A stretch of 64,000 bases of DNA. Source: Annona cherimola (taxonomy: Eukaryota; Streptophyta; Magnoliopsida; Magnoliales; Annonaceae). A program made the position numbers and the translations under genes. The stretch covers positions 15,037,399-15,101,398 of the forward strand of contig CM059977.1 in assembly GCA_030490835.1 (NCBI GenBank), in the 5' to 3' direction. Positions 61,701 through 64,000 of the stretch are shown here, piece after piece (position 1 is the first letter of the stretch; each line of letters opens with the position of its first letter). The notes under the pieces were generated by a model. That model made no database searches. It saw only the letters and a list, made by a program, of their open reading frames with translations, and was not told the origin of the DNA.

Positions 61701-64000
61701 CTGTATCTGTGTACACTACTAACTTCTGTTCACAGGAATTTTCATCCGCCGCCCGAACATATGCTAGATCTTCGAAATGTTTCCTTATTATCTGCACGGT
61801 TTCATTTTCATCACTTGTTTGTGTGAAAGCTTGGGGTGAGAGATGTTGAGGGAAAAAATCCAGGCAGAAAAACTTGTGTGTCCTTCTTATGTTTTGAGTG
61901 ACATCAAATGCAAAATAGAAAGGATATTTGGAAGTCCAAGCAGAAAATAATTACAGGGAGAGAAAAACAACAGAAAAATGATTGGACAGACAGTGAAGAT
62001 CAAAGTTACCAGCTGGATTAATCTAAGTTGATGAGAAGTGAAGCCATTCAGCTTCAATGCAGGGCGCATCTTGAAGAACAAAGTCTGAAGACGGGGACTG
62101 GAGCTATCAGATTTCTCCTCAAATTGAGATCCTCTGTTTGTGTTCTGTAATAATGCATCACGCCAATCGCGGAATCTGTTTTTTATTCGTTCAGTAAAGA
62201 GAATATCAAATGTACTCACTAGTGGTATTTCCACATCTTTCAATAGATGTTGAGACTTAACCAACCCATCACTACATCTTAAACCAAGGGCACGCAGTGC
62301 TTGTTCTTCTTGTTCTCTGGACAGGTAAGATATACCTGTCATTGACAAAACAGTGTAAATCTTCCAGAGACTAAAGCAAATTATGATGGTTGCATCCTAG
62401 CCACAACAACAGGGACCAACATCAAAGGATTACTTTTGGGTGCATTGATAATTTACCCAGAAATGAATCTATGATGCTGAGATGTGCCATATCCACAGTT
62501 GCAGAGGATAGAGAAGCAGCAATGTGACATATATGCATTGAGAATTCACCCAGAGAAAGGGACAATTCCCAAGCCATGAAGCCAAGGTGTGACTTATAAA
62601 TATTTATTGGGAATGCATGTGAAAAGAGGAGCAGCAACGTAACATGATTAATTATCATCACAGCAAAGTGATCAAGGAAATTTCTCTCCTTGAATTTGGA
62701 GCCGTACAGGAAAGCCACAATTGCCAAATTTAAAAGAAGAAAGTTTTGTTATATATTTTTTTAGATATTCTCCTAGATTTGTCAGAAGTAACCATTTTAA
62801 TTCAGAAGTATTGACGCCAGTAATAGTAGTTTCCTTTGACATTATTAATTCGTTATTTATAACCTGTGAAAGTATCAGATTCAAAATTTCTTACTCATAA
62901 CAAACTCTGCTTGAAACTAGTGAGCCTTGTAAAACCTTTACAGTAATAACATTTTCTTTGTGTTCCTATTTTATGGACATTGAAACAATGTTCACAATAA
63001 GATTTTTCCAAGCATGCTGCCTTTATAGCAAATGGCATAAGGTCATAAACAGCAGGAATGAACCAGCAGAATTTCCAACACATTTCCTGCAAGTAACCCT
63101 GACCTATCCTGTCTTAAAAATGGATGTGGCAATAACAGATGTAAGTGGATAAAATAGATACCTTCGTGAATGCAAGCATTGAAGTCAAATTGATGCTTAG
63201 CCAAGAAATCAAGTGACGTGGCTTGGCAAAGGAATTCATGGGACGGCCCATCGACAGCAGTTTCCTTACGAGGAAATATGTAAAAATTGTGCCTGCTAGG
63301 AGAACGATGTGAGTTGTATCAGGATAAATTCCTCGCAGAGAAGAATGCAGTGGTCAATAAAAGTAAGAAGACTGGTCAGTAATAAAGAAAGTTGACGACA
63401 GCTTGCCGAAGAGCCAAACCACCACTGGTACACAGTAATTCTAGAGACAACCCAGACTTCCCAATGCATCAATTAGAATGTGTAAAGCAAATGGTTCAAT
63501 TATCCCGAATATAATGCAAGTGCTATCGAAGGCCTAGCTTAGGATGGAAAAGAAGGCAACAATTTCTCCCTTAAAACGAGCAAGATATTATCTAGTCAGG
63601 GTCATCTTCTTCTTCGTGGCTGGTGATTGTCAAAGTCCAAGAACAGCAATGCTGGCGTTGATCTCATCTTTTCAGATATTGGATCATTGCACAATGGACG
63701 TTTTATGGACAGATTCCCCGGCAATCAGGTGTACAAACATTTCAAAGCGTCTAGTAACCTTTCTTCGGCTTTACGGATTGTGCGCGTGGAAAAAATACAA
63801 ACTTTCCTACACAGCTATATTGCTTCTAAGTCCAATTGCAAAAAGGCTTGATAGACGTCAAAAAAACACCCAACTTTATGGGATTCCGCACGCACAGAGA
63901 TGAAGGGAGTGGGAGCCAACAAGCTGGAGAGCTCGAGGGAGGACGGAGAGGGCGCTTACGGATAAGCAATGAAGGACTCCTTCTGCCCGTCCCAGCGGAA
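58741..64000 (-). CDS. PARN: PARN-like poly(A)-specific ribonuclease, 5' end outside the window
   Basis: Exons 63960-64000 (partial, FRWDGQKESFIAYP), 63162-63292, 62010-62335, 61678-61791, 60602-60728, 60091-60370 and 58741-59563 (stop) join in frame to 613 residues. PARN is a DEDDh 3'-5' exonuclease that removes poly(A) tails, and in Arabidopsis AHG2/PARN acts on mitochondrial transcripts (family knowledge). Visible motifs: FLAKHQFDFNACIHEGISYL, the R3H-like and linker region, VGHNCLLDLAHI with the third catalytic Asp (codon split between 60602 and 60370-60369), and KHEAGYDAFMTG with His at 59533-59535 and the last Asp at 59518-59520. The first two acidic residues (DxE) would be in the exon(s) to the right. 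The final exon continues into the RRM-like part. Whether it is AHG2 or the second plant PARN-like gene I cannot tell. No defect is seen. Confidence 0.92.
59640..59920. mobile_element. Tourist-like MITE in a PARN intron
   Basis: A 281-base element from GGGTGTGTTTGGCAA to TTACCAAACACACCC, flanked by TGA at 59637-59639 and 59921-59923. It lies in the intron between the last two exons of the PARN-like gene and does not touch the splice sites. Confidence 0.8.

Overview
The window is nuclear DNA from a flowering plant. It carries AT-rich intergenic sequence, GT-AG introns and four plant-type genes: an L-type lectin receptor kinase, a LEC1-type NF-YB, a CAR-type C2 protein and a PARN nuclease. It also holds many small non-autonomous DNA transposons. 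I cannot name the species. There are no bacterial operons, CRISPR arrays, rRNA genes, or tRNA genes that I could recognise.

Layout. At 2.86-15.48 kb (minus strand) lie the scattered exons of an ABC1K3-type plastid kinase gene. Most exons can be placed by splice sites and by protein similarity remembered from the family. The copy appears broken: an in-frame stop, frameshifts, a DFG-to-NFG change, and two conserved blocks I could not find. Solo LTRs lie beside it (1.20-2.19 kb) and inside it (9.80-10.10 kb). From 15.5 to 22.7 kb there is no gene, only repeats: foldback elements embedded in TA microsatellites, Tourist-like MITEs and one hAT MITE. At 22.70-23.31 kb (minus) is an intact single-exon LEC1-type NF-YB gene with a TATA box and an RY-type motif upstream. 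From 23.3 to 40.3 kb the DNA is mostly gene-poor, with one possible small secreted-peptide exon at 32.0 kb, a hairpin at 28.8-29.0 kb, nested hAT elements at 37.3-38.6 kb and two adjacent Mutator-like foldback elements at 38.7-39.6 kb. At 40.31-42.36 kb (plus) is an intact intronless L-type lectin receptor kinase of the LecRK-VIII type. From 43.4 to 46.4 kb is a further hAT cluster. At 49.48-52.89 kb (plus) is a four-exon C2-domain (CAR-like) gene. At 58.74-64.00 kb (minus) is a PARN-like deadenylase whose first exon(s) lie beyond the right edge.

The genes are functionally independent, as is usual in a plant genome: a seed-development transcription factor subunit, a membrane receptor kinase, a Ca2+/lipid-binding ABA-signalling protein and an mRNA deadenylase. 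I found no convincing new multi-gene system. The most notable things are the decayed or mis-assembled ABC1K3 locus and the dense set of transposons with exact target-site duplications, several of which would form long hairpin RNAs if transcribed.
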